Positions 15,268-24,202 are shown, counted from the stretch's first letter. The stretch: DNA of 64,000 nt from Cohnella sp. GbtcB17 (GCF_019091135.1 NZ_JAGXJW010000006.1:39983-103982), one strand, 5' to 3'. Program-made: numbers and translations. The notes: generated by a model from the letters alone, not told the origin.

Positions 15268-15735
15268 ATGAAAACAGAGCTTGCCTATACGATCAAGCAG
15301 ACTGCGGATCAGACCGGCGTCTCCGAGGACACGATTCGATACTATGAGAAGATCGCGCTGCTGCCCAGGGCGGAGCGAAGGGACAACGGTCATCGCGTCT
15401 ACAGAGAAGAGGACCTTCGCACGATCCGGCTGCTCTCTTGCCTGAAAAAAACGGGGATGCCGCTGGAGGAGATGCGGCCGTTCCTGGCGGTGTCGGTCGA
15501 CGCCGATCCCGCGGATTATCCCGAGCTGGTCGCCCATTTAAAAAGCCATCGGGAAAATATCGTCAACCAGATCGCATCGCTGCAGCAGGTCGTCGACTTC
15601 ATCGACATAAAGCTGGCACAGGGGCGATACCGTGGGGAATGCGATGGCGAAGAGCGGGAGGGGACGAAAAAGAAGCCCGTCTCCCCGATGGAGATGAGCC
15701 ACTTTTCCGCGGCAAGCAAGCAGGGCAAGTCTTGA
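15268..15735 (+). CDS. MerR-family regulator, AdhR/NmlR-like
   Basis: 155 residues. The N-terminal MerR winged helix reads YTIKQTADQTGVSEDTIRYYEK, then LLPRAERRDNGHRVYREEDLRTIRLLSCLKKTGMPLEEMR, followed by a coiled-coil dimer helix (HRENIVNQIASLQQVVDFIDIKLAQ). A single Cys at residue 58 (LLSCLKKTGM) sits where AdhR/NmlR proteins have their conserved redox/aldehyde-sensing cysteine, so an electrophile signal is plausible. ATG at 15268 follows GGGAGGGG. The two flanking promoters carry the same CTTGGAG half-sites in 19-bp spacers. The last ~25 residues are hydrophilic and unlike the family core. Confidence 0.9.
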   Translation: MKTELAYTIKQTADQTGVSEDTIRYYEKIALLPRAERRDNGHRVYREEDLRTIRLLSCLKKTGMPLEEMRPFLAVSVDADPADYPELVAHLKSHRENIVNQIASLQQVVDFIDIKLAQGRYRGECDGEEREGTKKKPVSPMEMSHFSAASKQGKS

Positions 15736-15808
15736 CCTAAGCATGAGCGAGCTTAACGTTGCCTCGCGATCGTTCGTTCGCGCACGACTTCCCGTTCGTT
15801 ATGATCGA

Positions 15809-16807
15809 TCAGGAACGCCATGATCTTATTGGCCGGTAATTGCTGCGAATTCGCTCGTTTATGCCCAGCAGCTTATCGTTGAGCGCGATCGCCCATGCCG
15901 GCGAGCCGCTTGCGTCAAACTCTTCGACGCTGCGGACAATCCGCGCAAACCGATACAGGTCCGCGAACTTCTGGAACAAAGCGAACTGACGCACCTCATC
16001 TTCGTCCAACGTCTTGATCGAACGGTAGCCGGTCAGAAAATGCGCGATTTTCCGCTTCGCGACGGTATCGTCTTCCTCCATGAGATCGGAGATCGCGGAT
16101 GCGACGTCCATCGCGTACCAATGGTACATCGCGTCGTCGAAGTCGATGGCATAGAATCGCGAGCCTTCCGCCTCGTAGAAGACGTTGTCCGTTTCGAAAT
16201 CGTAATGAATCAAACCGACCTTGCCGACACCGGCAGGAAGCGCGGAGAACCGCTCTCTTAATCGTGCGAGCTCCTGCCGCGCACCGACCTCCCGGGGGTG
16301 CCGATCCAATATGGACGATATGAACGTCAGCGCATCCTGCCAGCTTCCTCGCCTGGTCTCGCCGGGCATGTAAGATTCGGATAATCGGTGCAAACAACCG
16401 AGCGCCGCTCCCCAAGCTTCCGCCTGTCGGTCCGTCATTTGATCCAGCGATACATCGCTTCCCCTGGTCTGCTCGAAGACGACGCCATAGTAGCGGCCAT
16501 CCTCTTCGCTCTGGACCGCCTCGATCCAGTTGCCGTCTGCGGAGCGGATCGGAGATACGGTTGGATAGCCATGCTCGATCAGATACAGCATGAAGTCGAG
16601 CTCCGACTGAATGCGGTCGATCGCATTGTCTTCTTCGTGGATAAAACGAAGGAACTGCCGAACGCCGTCTCTCTCAAACGTATAGACGAAGTTGCTGCTG
16701 GCCCGCCAAAACTTCAGCGTTTGCGGATCGTGCTCCCAATGCCGGATGAACTGCCTGGCCACGGTATCGTTCTCCATGCCGCGCACCATGTTTTTTAAAT
16801 GCATCAT
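15809..16807 (-). CDS. APH-family phosphotransferase (aminoglycoside/choline kinase-like)
   Basis: 332 residues with the protein-kinase-like APH fold. The catalytic loop is LIHYDFETDNVFY (His ~201, Asp ~203, Asn ~208) and the metal-binding motif is AIDFDDAMYHWYAMD (Asp ~221 onward). An upstream ATP-site region is around RFLRFIHEEDNAIDRIQSELDFM. This grouping covers aminoglycoside, homoserine, choline and other small-molecule kinases; sequence alone does not pick the substrate, and resistance should not be assumed. ATG at 16805-16807 has GGGAGG about 12 nt upstream. It stands alone between MerR (convergent) and the methyltransferase (divergent). Confidence 0.82.
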   Translation of the reverse strand: MMHLKNMVRGMENDTVARQFIRHWEHDPQTLKFWRASSNFVYTFERDGVRQFLRFIHEEDNAIDRIQSELDFMLYLIEHGYPTVSPIRSADGNWIEAVQSEEDGRYYGVVFEQTRGSDVSLDQMTDRQAEAWGAALGCLHRLSESYMPGETRRGSWQDALTFISSILDRHPREVGARQELARLRERFSALPAGVGKVGLIHYDFETDNVFYEAEGSRFYAIDFDDAMYHWYAMDVASAISDLMEEDDTVAKRKIAHFLTGYRSIKTLDEDEVRQFALFQKFADLYRFARIVRSVEEFDASGSPAWAIALNDKLLGINERIRSNYRPIRSWRS

Positions 16808-17002
16808 TTAGCCGGTCGGCCTCCCATGGCCCGATGAGAGGTCCGGTCGTTTTAACGGCAGCGACCTCTCACGGGCTTATTCGTATGGCGGTTCGTATTC
16901 AAACACCATCACTCCTTTTGCGAGGAATTTACCTACACATCCATTTTCGGTTAAATTTGAATAAGGAACAAGAGGGAGCTTCATCCGAAAGGCGGATCAA
17001 TC

Positions 17003-17752
17003 GTGAAAGAAGAAGATTACAAAGCGTTCTACGATCGCGTCGGGCAGTCGAACGGCTGGGACTTCAGCAAGCTCAAGGTGATGACGGAGGGGGCGCAGGC
17101 GGACCTCTACGAAGAAGTCAGGCAGGCGTGCAAGCCCTCCGATCTGTTGCTGGACATCGGCACCGGAGGCGGCGAGGCCGTGCTGGCCATTCGCGATTCG
17201 GCGCTGCTGCTGGTGGGGATCGACCGTTCGCCCGGCATGATCCGGACGGCGCAAGCGAACTTGGCGAAGTCCGGAGCTTCCAACGTACGTTTTGTCGAAA
17301 TGGACGCCGAGCGGCTCGATTTTCCCGAGCGCTTCTTCAACATCGTGACCTGCCGGCATGCGGGGTTCAGCGCGAAGCAAGTGGCCAAGGTGCTTGGCCA
17401 AGGCGGCCTGTTCCTCACCCAGCAGGTCGCCGAGGGCGACAAGCTCAATCTGAAGCAGACCTTCGGCCGAGGCCAGAGCTACGGGGAACCGGATGGAGCG
17501 TTATTGCAGCGATACAAGCTGGAATTGGCGGAAGCTGGATTTTCGGACATTCAGGCCGCGGAATTCGATACGGTGGAGTACTACCGGACGCCGGAGGATC
17601 TGATCTTCCTTTTGAAGCATACGCCCATCATTCCCGACTTTGGCCTGGAGCCGGGGGACTTTGAGATGCTTCGCGCATTTACGGAAAAGAACCGAACCGA
17701 AAAAGGCATCCGCACAAACGCGAAGCGATTTATCATCCAGGCATGGAGGTAA
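17003..17752 (+). CDS. Class I SAM-dependent methyltransferase
   Basis: 249 residues. Motif I is LLLDIGTGGGEAVL (~48-61), followed by LVGIDRSPGMIRTAQANL with the acidic residue after strand beta 2, VRFVEMDAERLDFPERFFNIVTCRHA (motif II region) and LGQGGLFLTQQV. The remainder is a C-terminal substrate domain with DTVEYYRTPEDLIFLLKHTPI. This looks like the small-molecule methyltransferases often annotated UbiE-like. GTG start at 17003 behind GAAAGGCGG. It stands alone between the divergent APH gene and the ROK promoter. Substrate unknown. Confidence 0.85.
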   Translation: MKEEDYKAFYDRVGQSNGWDFSKLKVMTEGAQADLYEEVRQACKPSDLLLDIGTGGGEAVLAIRDSALLLVGIDRSPGMIRTAQANLAKSGASNVRFVEMDAERLDFPERFFNIVTCRHAGFSAKQVAKVLGQGGLFLTQQVAEGDKLNLKQTFGRGQSYGEPDGALLQRYKLELAEAGFSDIQAAEFDTVEYYRTPEDLIFLLKHTPIIPDFGLEPGDFEMLRAFTEKNRTEKGIRTNAKRFIIQAWR

Positions 17753-17818
17753 CGAAGTGCCTGAAAGCCGATGTGTCAGGTAATTTAACACAGTAATAAT
17801 TTGTATGCGCATTCATCG

Positions 17819-17846
17819 TTGACAAGCTTTTTTGCCATGTTATAAT
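17819..17846 (+). promoter_or_regulatory. Sigma-A promoter of the ROK regulator gene
   Basis: TTGACA (17819-17824) and a perfect TATAAT (17841-17846) are 16 nt apart, with the ROK operator 9 nt downstream of the -10 box. Confidence 0.8.
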
Positions 17847-17855
17847 AGCTCTATC

Positions 17856-17884
17856 TTAGTTTGTTTGTACTCCGTCGAAACTAA
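17856..17884. promoter_or_regulatory. ROK/XylR-like operator 1 (autoregulatory)
   Basis: A 29-bp element opening TTAGTTTGTTTGTACT and closing AAACTAA. It resembles the xylose operator of Bacillus XylR (TTAGTTTGTTT...CAAACTAA) and matches the second copy at 19067-19095. Confidence 0.82.
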
Positions 17885-17900
17885 AAATGGAGGGATAAAC

Positions 17901-19034
17901 TTGTCGAATCGGACGGGGAGTCTGGATCTGATTAAGAGAATCAACCGCTCGCTCGTGCTCGAGATCATCCGCGAGGAGCAGCCCATCAGCCGGGCGCTGA
18001 TCGCCAAGAAGCTCGGGCTCAGCCGGTCCACGGTCACGTCGGTCGTGAACGACTTGCTGCAAAAGAAGTTCGTGGTCGAGCTCGGACTGGGCGACTCGTC
18101 CAAGGGAGGCGGCAGGCGAGGCATCGAGCTCGGCTTCAATCCAAAGTCGGGATACGGCATCGGGGTCGACATCGGCCGGACCCGCACCCTCCTCGTCTTC
18201 TCCGATCTGAGCGGAGAGGTCGCCTATCGGCAGGAGGCCAAGACGAACGATAGCATCGACTCCACGATCGACTTCATCAAGGAAGGGATCGAAAAGTCGG
18301 GCATCGACGAATCGCTCATTCTGGGCATGGGCATCGGTCTTCCCGGGATCGTGAACAGCCGGACGGGCGTGGTGCTCGACGTCCCGATGCAGGATTGGGT
18401 TGGCGTCAACTTGCTGGAGCGAACGCGCAAGCCATTCAAGTTTCCGGTATACGTGAACAACGACGTCAACTGCGCCGCAATGGGCGAACGATGGTTGAGC
18501 CGCGATGGCTGGTCGGACGATTTGTTTTTTATCGCGATCGGCACCGGCGTGGGCAGCGCGATTATCGCGAACGGCGAGCTCGTCGAGGGGCATCATTTCT
18601 CCGCGGGAGAGATCAATTGCTTCGTCGACCGCGAGGATCTTCGGCTCGGACGCAGCGTCCAGTCGGAGGGAAGCGGGCCGTTCGAGCGGCAGATATCCGG
18701 CACGGCCCTGGCCGGCACCGGGCTAACGCCGGAGGAGCTATTCGCCAAGTATCGAAGCGGCGATGCGGAAGCGAAGTCCGTGATCGAGGCGTTCGTGACT
18801 TACCTGTCCGTGACGATCGCCAACGTGGCCAGCCTGCTCAACCCTGAACACGTCGTCATCGGCGGAGGCGTATCGGGCTCCATGGATACGGTGATCGATA
18901 CGATACGACAGCAAGTCGCCGAGTTGACGCCGATCCGAACGAATATTCGGCTTGCCATCCAAGGCAAAGACGCCGGCGCGCTAGGCGCAGCCTCCTATGT
19001 TTTCCAGCAGCTTCAGAACGCAGAGGAATTATGA
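17901..19034 (+). CDS. ROK-family transcriptional repressor (XylR/NagC type)
   Basis: 377 residues. An N-terminal winged helix (LIKRINRSLVLEIIREEQPISRALIAKKLGLSRSTVTSVVNDLL, ~6-50) precedes a ROK sugar-binding domain with IGVDIGRTRTLLVFSDLSGEV, GMGIGLPGIVNSRTGVVLD, VNNDVNCAAMGE and FFIAIGTGVGSAIIANGELVEGHHFSAGEI. The usual ROK zinc motif (CxCGxxGC) after this point is missing, replaced by NCFVDREDLRLG. TTG at 17901 is chosen because GGAGGG lies 7 nt upstream. Matching operators before this gene and before the binding-protein gene indicate that it represses itself and the downstream operon until a sugar ligand binds. Confidence 0.9.
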   Translation: MSNRTGSLDLIKRINRSLVLEIIREEQPISRALIAKKLGLSRSTVTSVVNDLLQKKFVVELGLGDSSKGGGRRGIELGFNPKSGYGIGVDIGRTRTLLVFSDLSGEVAYRQEAKTNDSIDSTIDFIKEGIEKSGIDESLILGMGIGLPGIVNSRTGVVLDVPMQDWVGVNLLERTRKPFKFPVYVNNDVNCAAMGERWLSRDGWSDDLFFIAIGTGVGSAIIANGELVEGHHFSAGEINCFVDREDLRLGRSVQSEGSGPFERQISGTALAGTGLTPEELFAKYRSGDAEAKSVIEAFVTYLSVTIANVASLLNPEHVVIGGGVSGSMDTVIDTIRQQVAELTPIRTNIRLAIQGKDAGALGAASYVFQQLQNAEEL

Positions 19035-19066
19035 CCGGATGGGCTCCGAAGGGGGCCGATTCCCTG

Positions 19067-19095
19067 TTAATTTGTTTGTACTGAGAACAAACTAA
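19067..19095. promoter_or_regulatory. ROK/XylR-like operator 2 (transport operon)
   Basis: 29-bp element opening TTAATTTGTTTGTACT and closing ACAAACTAA, aligned base for base in length with operator 1. It ends 5 nt before the ribosome binding site of the binding-protein gene, which suits repression of the whole operon. Confidence 0.82.
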
Positions 19096-19114
19096 ACCAT
19101 TGGAGGTTCTGAAT

Positions 19115-20425
19115 ATGAAAAAAATCGCGATTGGTGCTATGGCGACTTGTCTGGTCGGCGGTCTGCTGACCGCATGCGGGGGCAACGACACGACGGACAA
19201 CGCGGCAAGCGGCGCATCGGGCAGCGCTCCCGCGTCCGGCAGCGAGGTCGAGACGATCCGCGTCCTGTCGAGCGATGACTTTGCGGGTTTTCGGGAGTCC
19301 GCTATCGCGGAATTCAACGCGAAGTATCCGAATATCAAGGTCGAGCTGGAGCATGTCGCTTACGACCAACTGCACGACAAGGAATTGGCTTCGTTTAATG
19401 CCAGCGGCAACGCCGCCTACGATGTAGTCGACGTCGACGAGATCTGGACGTCCGAATACGCGAACGCAGGGTTCATCCTCCCGGTGACCGACCGCTATAC
19501 GGACGAGATGAAGAAGGGCATTCTGCCGGCAAGCCTGCAAATCGCGAGTCTGGACAACGAAATCTACGGTGTCCCGATGTTCAACGATGTCGTCTTCTTC
19601 TACTACAACCAAGAGATGCTGCAGAAAGCCGGCTACGATCATCCGCCGGCGACATGGGACGAGTTCACGGAGATGTCCAAAGCGCTGCAGGAAAAGAAAG
19701 TCACGGCAGGCGCCGCCAGCGCATGGGGCTTCAGCGCCAACGAGGGACTGGTCGCCTACTTCGCGGAGTTCCTGGGCTCGCACGGCGGCTCATTCTTCAA
19801 CGAAGCGGGAGAGCCGACGTTCAACGACGAGAAGGGCGTTCAGGCGCTCCAATATATGAAGGATTCTCTGGATAACGGCACGATCGACAAGGCGTCGATC
19901 AACTACAACGATCGCCAGGTGCTGGACGCCTTCAAAAACGGCAAGACAGCGTTCGTCGCCGGCTGGTCCTTCTACTGGGGAGAATTGAACGCCGCGGATT
20001 CGAAGGTGAAGGACAAGATCCGCGTCGGCCTCGTGCCCGCCGTCGACGGCGCGCCGCACACGGCGGCTACCGGCTCCATGTATCTGGCCATCACGCCGCA
20101 GTCCAAGCACGAGGAAGCCGCATGGAAATTTATCGAGTTCCTCGGCAGCAAGGAGATGCAGAAGAAGCAGTCGCTGGAAGCGGGCGCGCTCCCGATCTGG
20201 AAGGACCTGTACAGCGACGCGGATCTGCAGGCGAACTACGGCGCGCTGACCGACATGGCCAAGCAGCTGGAGTCGGTCATCTCTCGCCCGTCGCTCGACG
20301 GCTATAACGAATTTTCCAAGGCGCTGCAGATCGACATTCAAGCCGCGTTGACCGGAAAAGAGAGCGCCAAGGCTGCCCTTGACGACGCCGCAGCACAAGC
20401 CAAAGAACTGATCGCCAATGGCTAA
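19115..20425 (+). CDS. Sugar ABC transporter substrate-binding lipoprotein
   Basis: 436 residues. Signal peptide MKKIAIGAMATCLVGGLLTAC with lipidated Cys21 (lipobox LTAC), then a Ser/Ala-rich linker and an extracellular solute-binding family-1 fold: IRVLSSDDFAGFRESAIAEFNAKYPNI, DVVDVDEIWTSEYANAG, GVPMFNDVVFFYYNQEMLQKAGY, ATWDEFTEMSKAL, FKNGKTAFVAGWSFYWGEL. It delivers the ligand to the two permeases encoded next. ATG at 19115 follows TGGAGG by 8 nt. Under ROK operator 2. Given the SIS and PfkB genes downstream, the ligand may be an Amadori product or amino sugar (inference). Confidence 0.9.
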   Translation: MKKIAIGAMATCLVGGLLTACGGNDTTDNAASGASGSAPASGSEVETIRVLSSDDFAGFRESAIAEFNAKYPNIKVELEHVAYDQLHDKELASFNASGNAAYDVVDVDEIWTSEYANAGFILPVTDRYTDEMKKGILPASLQIASLDNEIYGVPMFNDVVFFYYNQEMLQKAGYDHPPATWDEFTEMSKALQEKKVTAGAASAWGFSANEGLVAYFAEFLGSHGGSFFNEAGEPTFNDEKGVQALQYMKDSLDNGTIDKASINYNDRQVLDAFKNGKTAFVAGWSFYWGELNAADSKVKDKIRVGLVPAVDGAPHTAATGSMYLAITPQSKHEEAAWKFIEFLGSKEMQKKQSLEAGALPIWKDLYSDADLQANYGALTDMAKQLESVISRPSLDGYNEFSKALQIDIQAALTGKESAKAALDDAAAQAKELIANG

Positions 20426-20495
20426 GATTTAATCCGCCCCGCCGACGCGCATTCGCATGCCGCGGCGGCGGGACGTTACCGACCGGGAGGCTACC

Positions 20496-21380
20496 ATGAT
20501 AAGAAAGCTGAAACCCGCCGCATTTCTGCTGCCGAGCTTTATCGTCATCCTCGGCGTCATCCTTTTCCCGCTGGCATACGCGCTGTTCATCAGCTTCATC
20601 AATTTGACCAAAAACGTCCATAAGCTGGACAACCCCAAGCTGTGGGACTACGTCGGCTTTGAAAACTTCGGCAAGGTGCTGGGCGACGATGCGTTCTGGC
20701 AGGCGCTCGGCAGAACGTTCTACTTCACCTTCACCTCGGTCGGCCTCGAGTTCATCATCGGCATGGCATTCGCCCTCATTCTAAACGAGAAGTTTAAGGG
20801 CAGAGGCTTCGTGCGGGGCTTCATGCTGATCCCGTGGGCATTTCCGACGATCGTAAACGCGGTGCTGTGGAAGTGGCTGTACGACGCCGATCACGGCACA
20901 ATCACGATGCTGCTCGATTGGATCGGCTTGACGGACGGTCCGGTTAACCTGCTCGGCAGTTCTTTTTCCGCCATGAACGCGATCATCGTCGCCGACGTCT
21001 GGAAGAACACGGCGTTCGTCTCGCTCATCCTCCTGGCCGCCATGCAGTCGCTTCCGAAGGAAGCCTACGAGGCGGGCATGATCGACGGCGCTTCGGCGGT
21101 CCGGCGCTTCTTCAGCATCACGCTGCCGCTGCTTAGCCCGGCGATCCTGGTCGCGCTGGTCATGCGGACGATGGAAGCCTTCAAGGTGTTCGACATCATC
21201 TATATTATGACGGGCGGCGGTCCGGCAGGCGGGACGCAGGTGCTCTCCTTCCTCACCTATCAATCGTCGATGATGTTCGGCAAGTTCAGCTACGGCTCCG
21301 CGCTCGCATTCGTCATGTCGTTCTTCATCGTGATATTCGCCTTCATCTACATCAAAATCTTTTACAAAAGGGCGGATTAA
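20496..21380 (+). CDS. Sugar ABC transporter permease, MalF/UgpA type
   Basis: 294 residues, six membrane segments. It begins MIRKLKPAAFLLPSFIVILGVILFPLAYALF and contains ALGRTFYFTFTSVGLEFIIGMAFAL and the EAA loop EAYEAGMIDGASAVRRFFSITLPLLSPAI, which contacts the ATPase, then FKVFDIIYIMTGGGPAGGT. ATG at 20496 follows GGGAGG; an upstream in-frame ATG at 20457 has no such site. No ATP-binding subunit is encoded in the operon, which is normal for this class, where a shared MsmX-type ATPase is used. Confidence 0.92.
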   Translation: MIRKLKPAAFLLPSFIVILGVILFPLAYALFISFINLTKNVHKLDNPKLWDYVGFENFGKVLGDDAFWQALGRTFYFTFTSVGLEFIIGMAFALILNEKFKGRGFVRGFMLIPWAFPTIVNAVLWKWLYDADHGTITMLLDWIGLTDGPVNLLGSSFSAMNAIIVADVWKNTAFVSLILLAAMQSLPKEAYEAGMIDGASAVRRFFSITLPLLSPAILVALVMRTMEAFKVFDIIYIMTGGGPAGGTQVLSFLTYQSSMMFGKFSYGSALAFVMSFFIVIFAFIYIKIFYKRAD

Positions 21381-21383
21381 GCG

Positions 21384-22235
21384 ATGGAGAGAACAAAAAC
21401 CCAAAAGCTGTTCATCTACCTGGGCGTGCTCGGCGTCATGCTGTTCACGGCGCTGCCGCTGCTCCTGCTGGTGATCGCGACCTTCTCGTCGTCCGCCGAC
21501 CTTAGCGCCAAGACACTTCATTTTCTGCCGCAGCACTGGACGTTTGGCAACTATACCAAAGTATTCTCCGGGGAAGCGAGCGACGGCAGCCTGCCGCCGT
21601 TCATGAAGGCCATGGGCAACAGCGTGATCGTGGCGCTCTGCGCAACAGCCCTGGCGCTTTTCATCGGCATCTTCGCTGCCTACGCCTACGCCCGATTCCG
21701 ATTCCGCGGACGCGATACGCTGCTGATCTCGATCCTGGGCTTCCGCATGGTGCCCGAGATCGTGCTGCTGATCCCGCTGTACGTGCTGTTCGCCCGCATG
21801 GGCATGGTCAATCACAAACCGACGCTCATCTTGATTTACACGGCGTTTAACCTCCCTTTTGTCATCTGGATGCTGCAGAGCTACTTCCGCTCCATCCCCA
21901 AGTCGATGGAGGAGTCGGCGCAGATGGACGGCGTGTCGTCGCTCGGCATTCTTTTCCGCTTTGTGCTGCCGCTCTCCCTCCCGGGGCTGGTGGCCACGGG
22001 AATCTTTGTGCTCCTGATCTCGTGGGACGAGTTCATGTTCTCGAGCATTTTCACGTCTACGTATGATGCGAAAACCATTACCGTCGCGATCTCGGAGTTT
22101 TCCAAGCGGGGGATGATCGATTTCGGCATGCAGATCACGGGCGGCTTCCTGGCCTCCATCCCGCCGATCGCGCTCGCCCTGCTGCTTCAAAAATATATCA
22201 TTAGCGGCCTGTCTGAAGGCTCGGAGAAAGGTTGA
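21384..22235 (+). CDS. Sugar ABC transporter permease, MalG/UgpE type
   Basis: 283 residues, six membrane segments. Start MERTKTQKLFIYLGVLGVMLFTALPLLLLVIATF; LPQHWTFGNYTKVF typifies the loop before TM2; ALFIGIFAAYAYARFRFRGRDTLL; the EAA-like loop is EESAQMDGVSSLGILFRFVLPLSLPGLV; the end is LQKYIISGLSEGSEKG, the usual MalG-type tail. It starts 3 nt after the preceding permease and is followed at 5 nt by the SIS-domain gene, so the genes are one transcript. Confidence 0.92.
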   Translation: MERTKTQKLFIYLGVLGVMLFTALPLLLLVIATFSSSADLSAKTLHFLPQHWTFGNYTKVFSGEASDGSLPPFMKAMGNSVIVALCATALALFIGIFAAYAYARFRFRGRDTLLISILGFRMVPEIVLLIPLYVLFARMGMVNHKPTLILIYTAFNLPFVIWMLQSYFRSIPKSMEESAQMDGVSSLGILFRFVLPLSLPGLVATGIFVLLISWDEFMFSSIFTSTYDAKTITVAISEFSKRGMIDFGMQITGGFLASIPPIALALLLQKYIISGLSEGSEKG

Positions 22236-22240
22236 TCATC

Positions 22241-23233
22241 ATGAGCAAATTTTTCGCGGAAGTCAAACAACAGCCCGAGGCGATTCGCGCCACGGTACGC
22301 AACAATGCGGATTCGAAGTTCCCGGCCGGCAAGCCTCTGCTGCTCACCGGCATGGGCAGCTCACTCGCGGCTTCGGAGCTGCTCGTCTCGTACTTGAACG
22401 GCCAAGGCATCCCGGCCCTGGCGGTCGACAATTCGGAGCTGCTCTACTATGGCTCGGAAAGTTTCATCGCCTCGCACAGGCTCGTCATCGTGTCGCAGAG
22501 CGGGGAGAGCTACGAGGCCAAGAAGCTGGCGGAGCGATACCCGGACGCGCTCGCGATCACCAATTCGCCGGAAGGCTCGCTGGCCAAGCTGGCATCGGAG
22601 GCGCTGCTCACGCATGCGGGCAAAGAAGAGGCGATCGCGTCCTCGAAGTCGTTTACGACGACCGCTGCGCTCATGCTGCAGCTCGGCGCGCGAATGGCCG
22701 GCAACGATCTCACCGGCTCGCTGCTGGCTGCCGCGGACGTCATCGAAGCGCAGCTCGAGCAAGAGGCGAGCTACCGAGCGCTGATCCGCGCCTTCCTGGA
22801 CCCGCTGAAGCCGATGGTGCTGCTGGGCCGCGGTCCGAGCGTCTACACGGCGCGCCAAGGCTCGCTGACGCTGAAGGAGACGGCCCGCATCTTCGCCGAA
22901 GCCGCGTCCGCGCCGCAATTCCGCCACGGTCCGTTCGAGCTGATCAAGGAGAACCTTCAGGCGGTATTTTTTAATCCGAAGGGTTCGACCTATGAGATCA
23001 ACCGCAGCTATGTCACGGAGATGGCGGATCTGGGCGCCAAGGTGCTGTACGTTTCGGACGAGCCGCTCGCGCACGAGCGGGTCGAGTCGATCGTCATCCC
23101 GTCGGTGGACGAATACGTGAGCCCGATCGTCTACTCGCTGGTCGTACAGCTCGCAGCTGTAGAGCTGTCGACGGTCCGCGGGCTCGTAGCCGGCGAGGCC
23201 CAGATCATCACCAAGGTTACGGGGAAGGAATAA
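22241..23233 (+). CDS. SIS-domain sugar isomerase/deglycase (FrlB/AgaS/GlmS-C-like)
   Basis: 330 residues with two SIS domains. The first holds LLTGMGSSLAASEL and the phosphosugar-binding SQSGES (85-90) followed by ITNSPEGSLAKLA; the second holds LLGRGPSVYTARQGSLTLKETARIFAEAASAPQFRHGPFELI, the pattern of FrlB and glucosamine-6-phosphate deaminase-type enzymes. Beside a PfkB kinase this fits the FrlB/FrlD logic, where a kinase phosphorylates fructosamines (or a related amino sugar) and the SIS protein splits the 6-phosphate to glucose 6-phosphate and the amine. Another amino-sugar isomerase role is possible. The stop overlaps the next start (TAATG). Confidence 0.8.
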   Translation: MSKFFAEVKQQPEAIRATVRNNADSKFPAGKPLLLTGMGSSLAASELLVSYLNGQGIPALAVDNSELLYYGSESFIASHRLVIVSQSGESYEAKKLAERYPDALAITNSPEGSLAKLASEALLTHAGKEEAIASSKSFTTTAALMLQLGARMAGNDLTGSLLAAADVIEAQLEQEASYRALIRAFLDPLKPMVLLGRGPSVYTARQGSLTLKETARIFAEAASAPQFRHGPFELIKENLQAVFFNPKGSTYEINRSYVTEMADLGAKVLYVSDEPLAHERVESIVIPSVDEYVSPIVYSLVVQLAAVELSTVRGLVAGEAQIITKVTGKE

Positions 23234-24168
23234 TGATGATTAACTTGGTCGGTATCTTAACGGCGGACTTGATCCTCGCGCAAGTGAAGGATCGGCCTGA
23301 CTTCGGCGAAGAACATATGGTAGACAACATGACAATAAGAGCCGGAGCGCTGGCAAACACAATTCTGCCGCTGGCCAAGCTTGGCGTGAAGCAGCGCGTC
23401 TTTTCGATGCTGGGACGGGACGCGTTCGGCGAGGACGTCTACCGTGAGATCAAAGATGTGATCGAGGACAAGATCGTCCGCACGGAAACGCCGTCGGTGC
23501 TCTCCGTCTCGGTGGTGCAAGAGGGGGGCGCGAGGTACTTCGTCACGTACAGCGGGAATGCCTACGCGTTCAAGCACGGCTTCATCGAGAGCGACCCGTC
23601 GTTCGCGGACGCCAAGGCGACGCTGCTGTACGGCTACTTCCTCGTGCCGGACTTCGGACCAGAGGGGGCGAAGGCGTGTCTCTCGATGGCGAAGGCAAGC
23701 GGGCAACTGACGTTCTTCGACGCGAACTCCGCCATCGACGGCTGGAGCGACAAGAGCCGGGAAGAAATTCTGTCCTTCCTCCCGCTGATCGACTACTTCA
23801 TGCCGAACGACGAGGAACTGCTGCATCTGACGGGCTGCGCGGGCGTGGAGGAGGCGGTCGCCGTTCTGTTCGCGCACGGAGCGTCGAGCGTCATCGTCAA
23901 GCGGGGCAAGGCAGGCGCGAGCGCATTCACGCGGGATGACGTCGTGCATCAGTCGGGCTACCCGGTTCAAGCGTACGATACGACGGGAGCGGGAGACAGC
24001 TTCAACGCCGGCTTCATGTACAGTATCCTGAACGGCTGCGAGATGGCGAGCGCGCTCGCCTTCGCGAACGCACTCGCCGCGACGGTCGTGTCCCGCCAGG
24101 CGGACCGGTATCCTGAAGTCGGCGAGATCGAGCTCGCCGTGCGGGAGGAGCGGGTCGCGGTCAGATAA
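23233..24168 (+). CDS. PfkB-family sugar kinase (FrlD-like)
   Basis: 311 residues. A ribokinase-type carbohydrate kinase: RAGALANTILPLAKLGVKQRVFSMLGRDAFGEDVYREI near the N-terminus, LPLIDYFMPNDEELLHLTGC, SSVIVKRGKAGASAF, and the anion-hole/catalytic motif YDTTGAGDSFNAGFMYSILNG with the base Asp at ~255. The kinase sits right after the SIS gene with overlapping stop/start, so a phosphorylate-then-deglycate pathway is likely. It lacks features that mark fructokinase specifically. It is the final gene of the ROK operon and is followed by a strong terminator. Confidence 0.88.
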   Translation: MMINLVGILTADLILAQVKDRPDFGEEHMVDNMTIRAGALANTILPLAKLGVKQRVFSMLGRDAFGEDVYREIKDVIEDKIVRTETPSVLSVSVVQEGGARYFVTYSGNAYAFKHGFIESDPSFADAKATLLYGYFLVPDFGPEGAKACLSMAKASGQLTFFDANSAIDGWSDKSREEILSFLPLIDYFMPNDEELLHLTGCAGVEEAVAVLFAHGASSVIVKRGKAGASAFTRDDVVHQSGYPVQAYDTTGAGDSFNAGFMYSILNGCEMASALAFANALAATVVSRQADRYPEVGEIELAVREERVAVR

Positions 24169-24202
24169 GGCGCGTAAGCGTGACGTTCGACGATAAGGAA
24201 AG

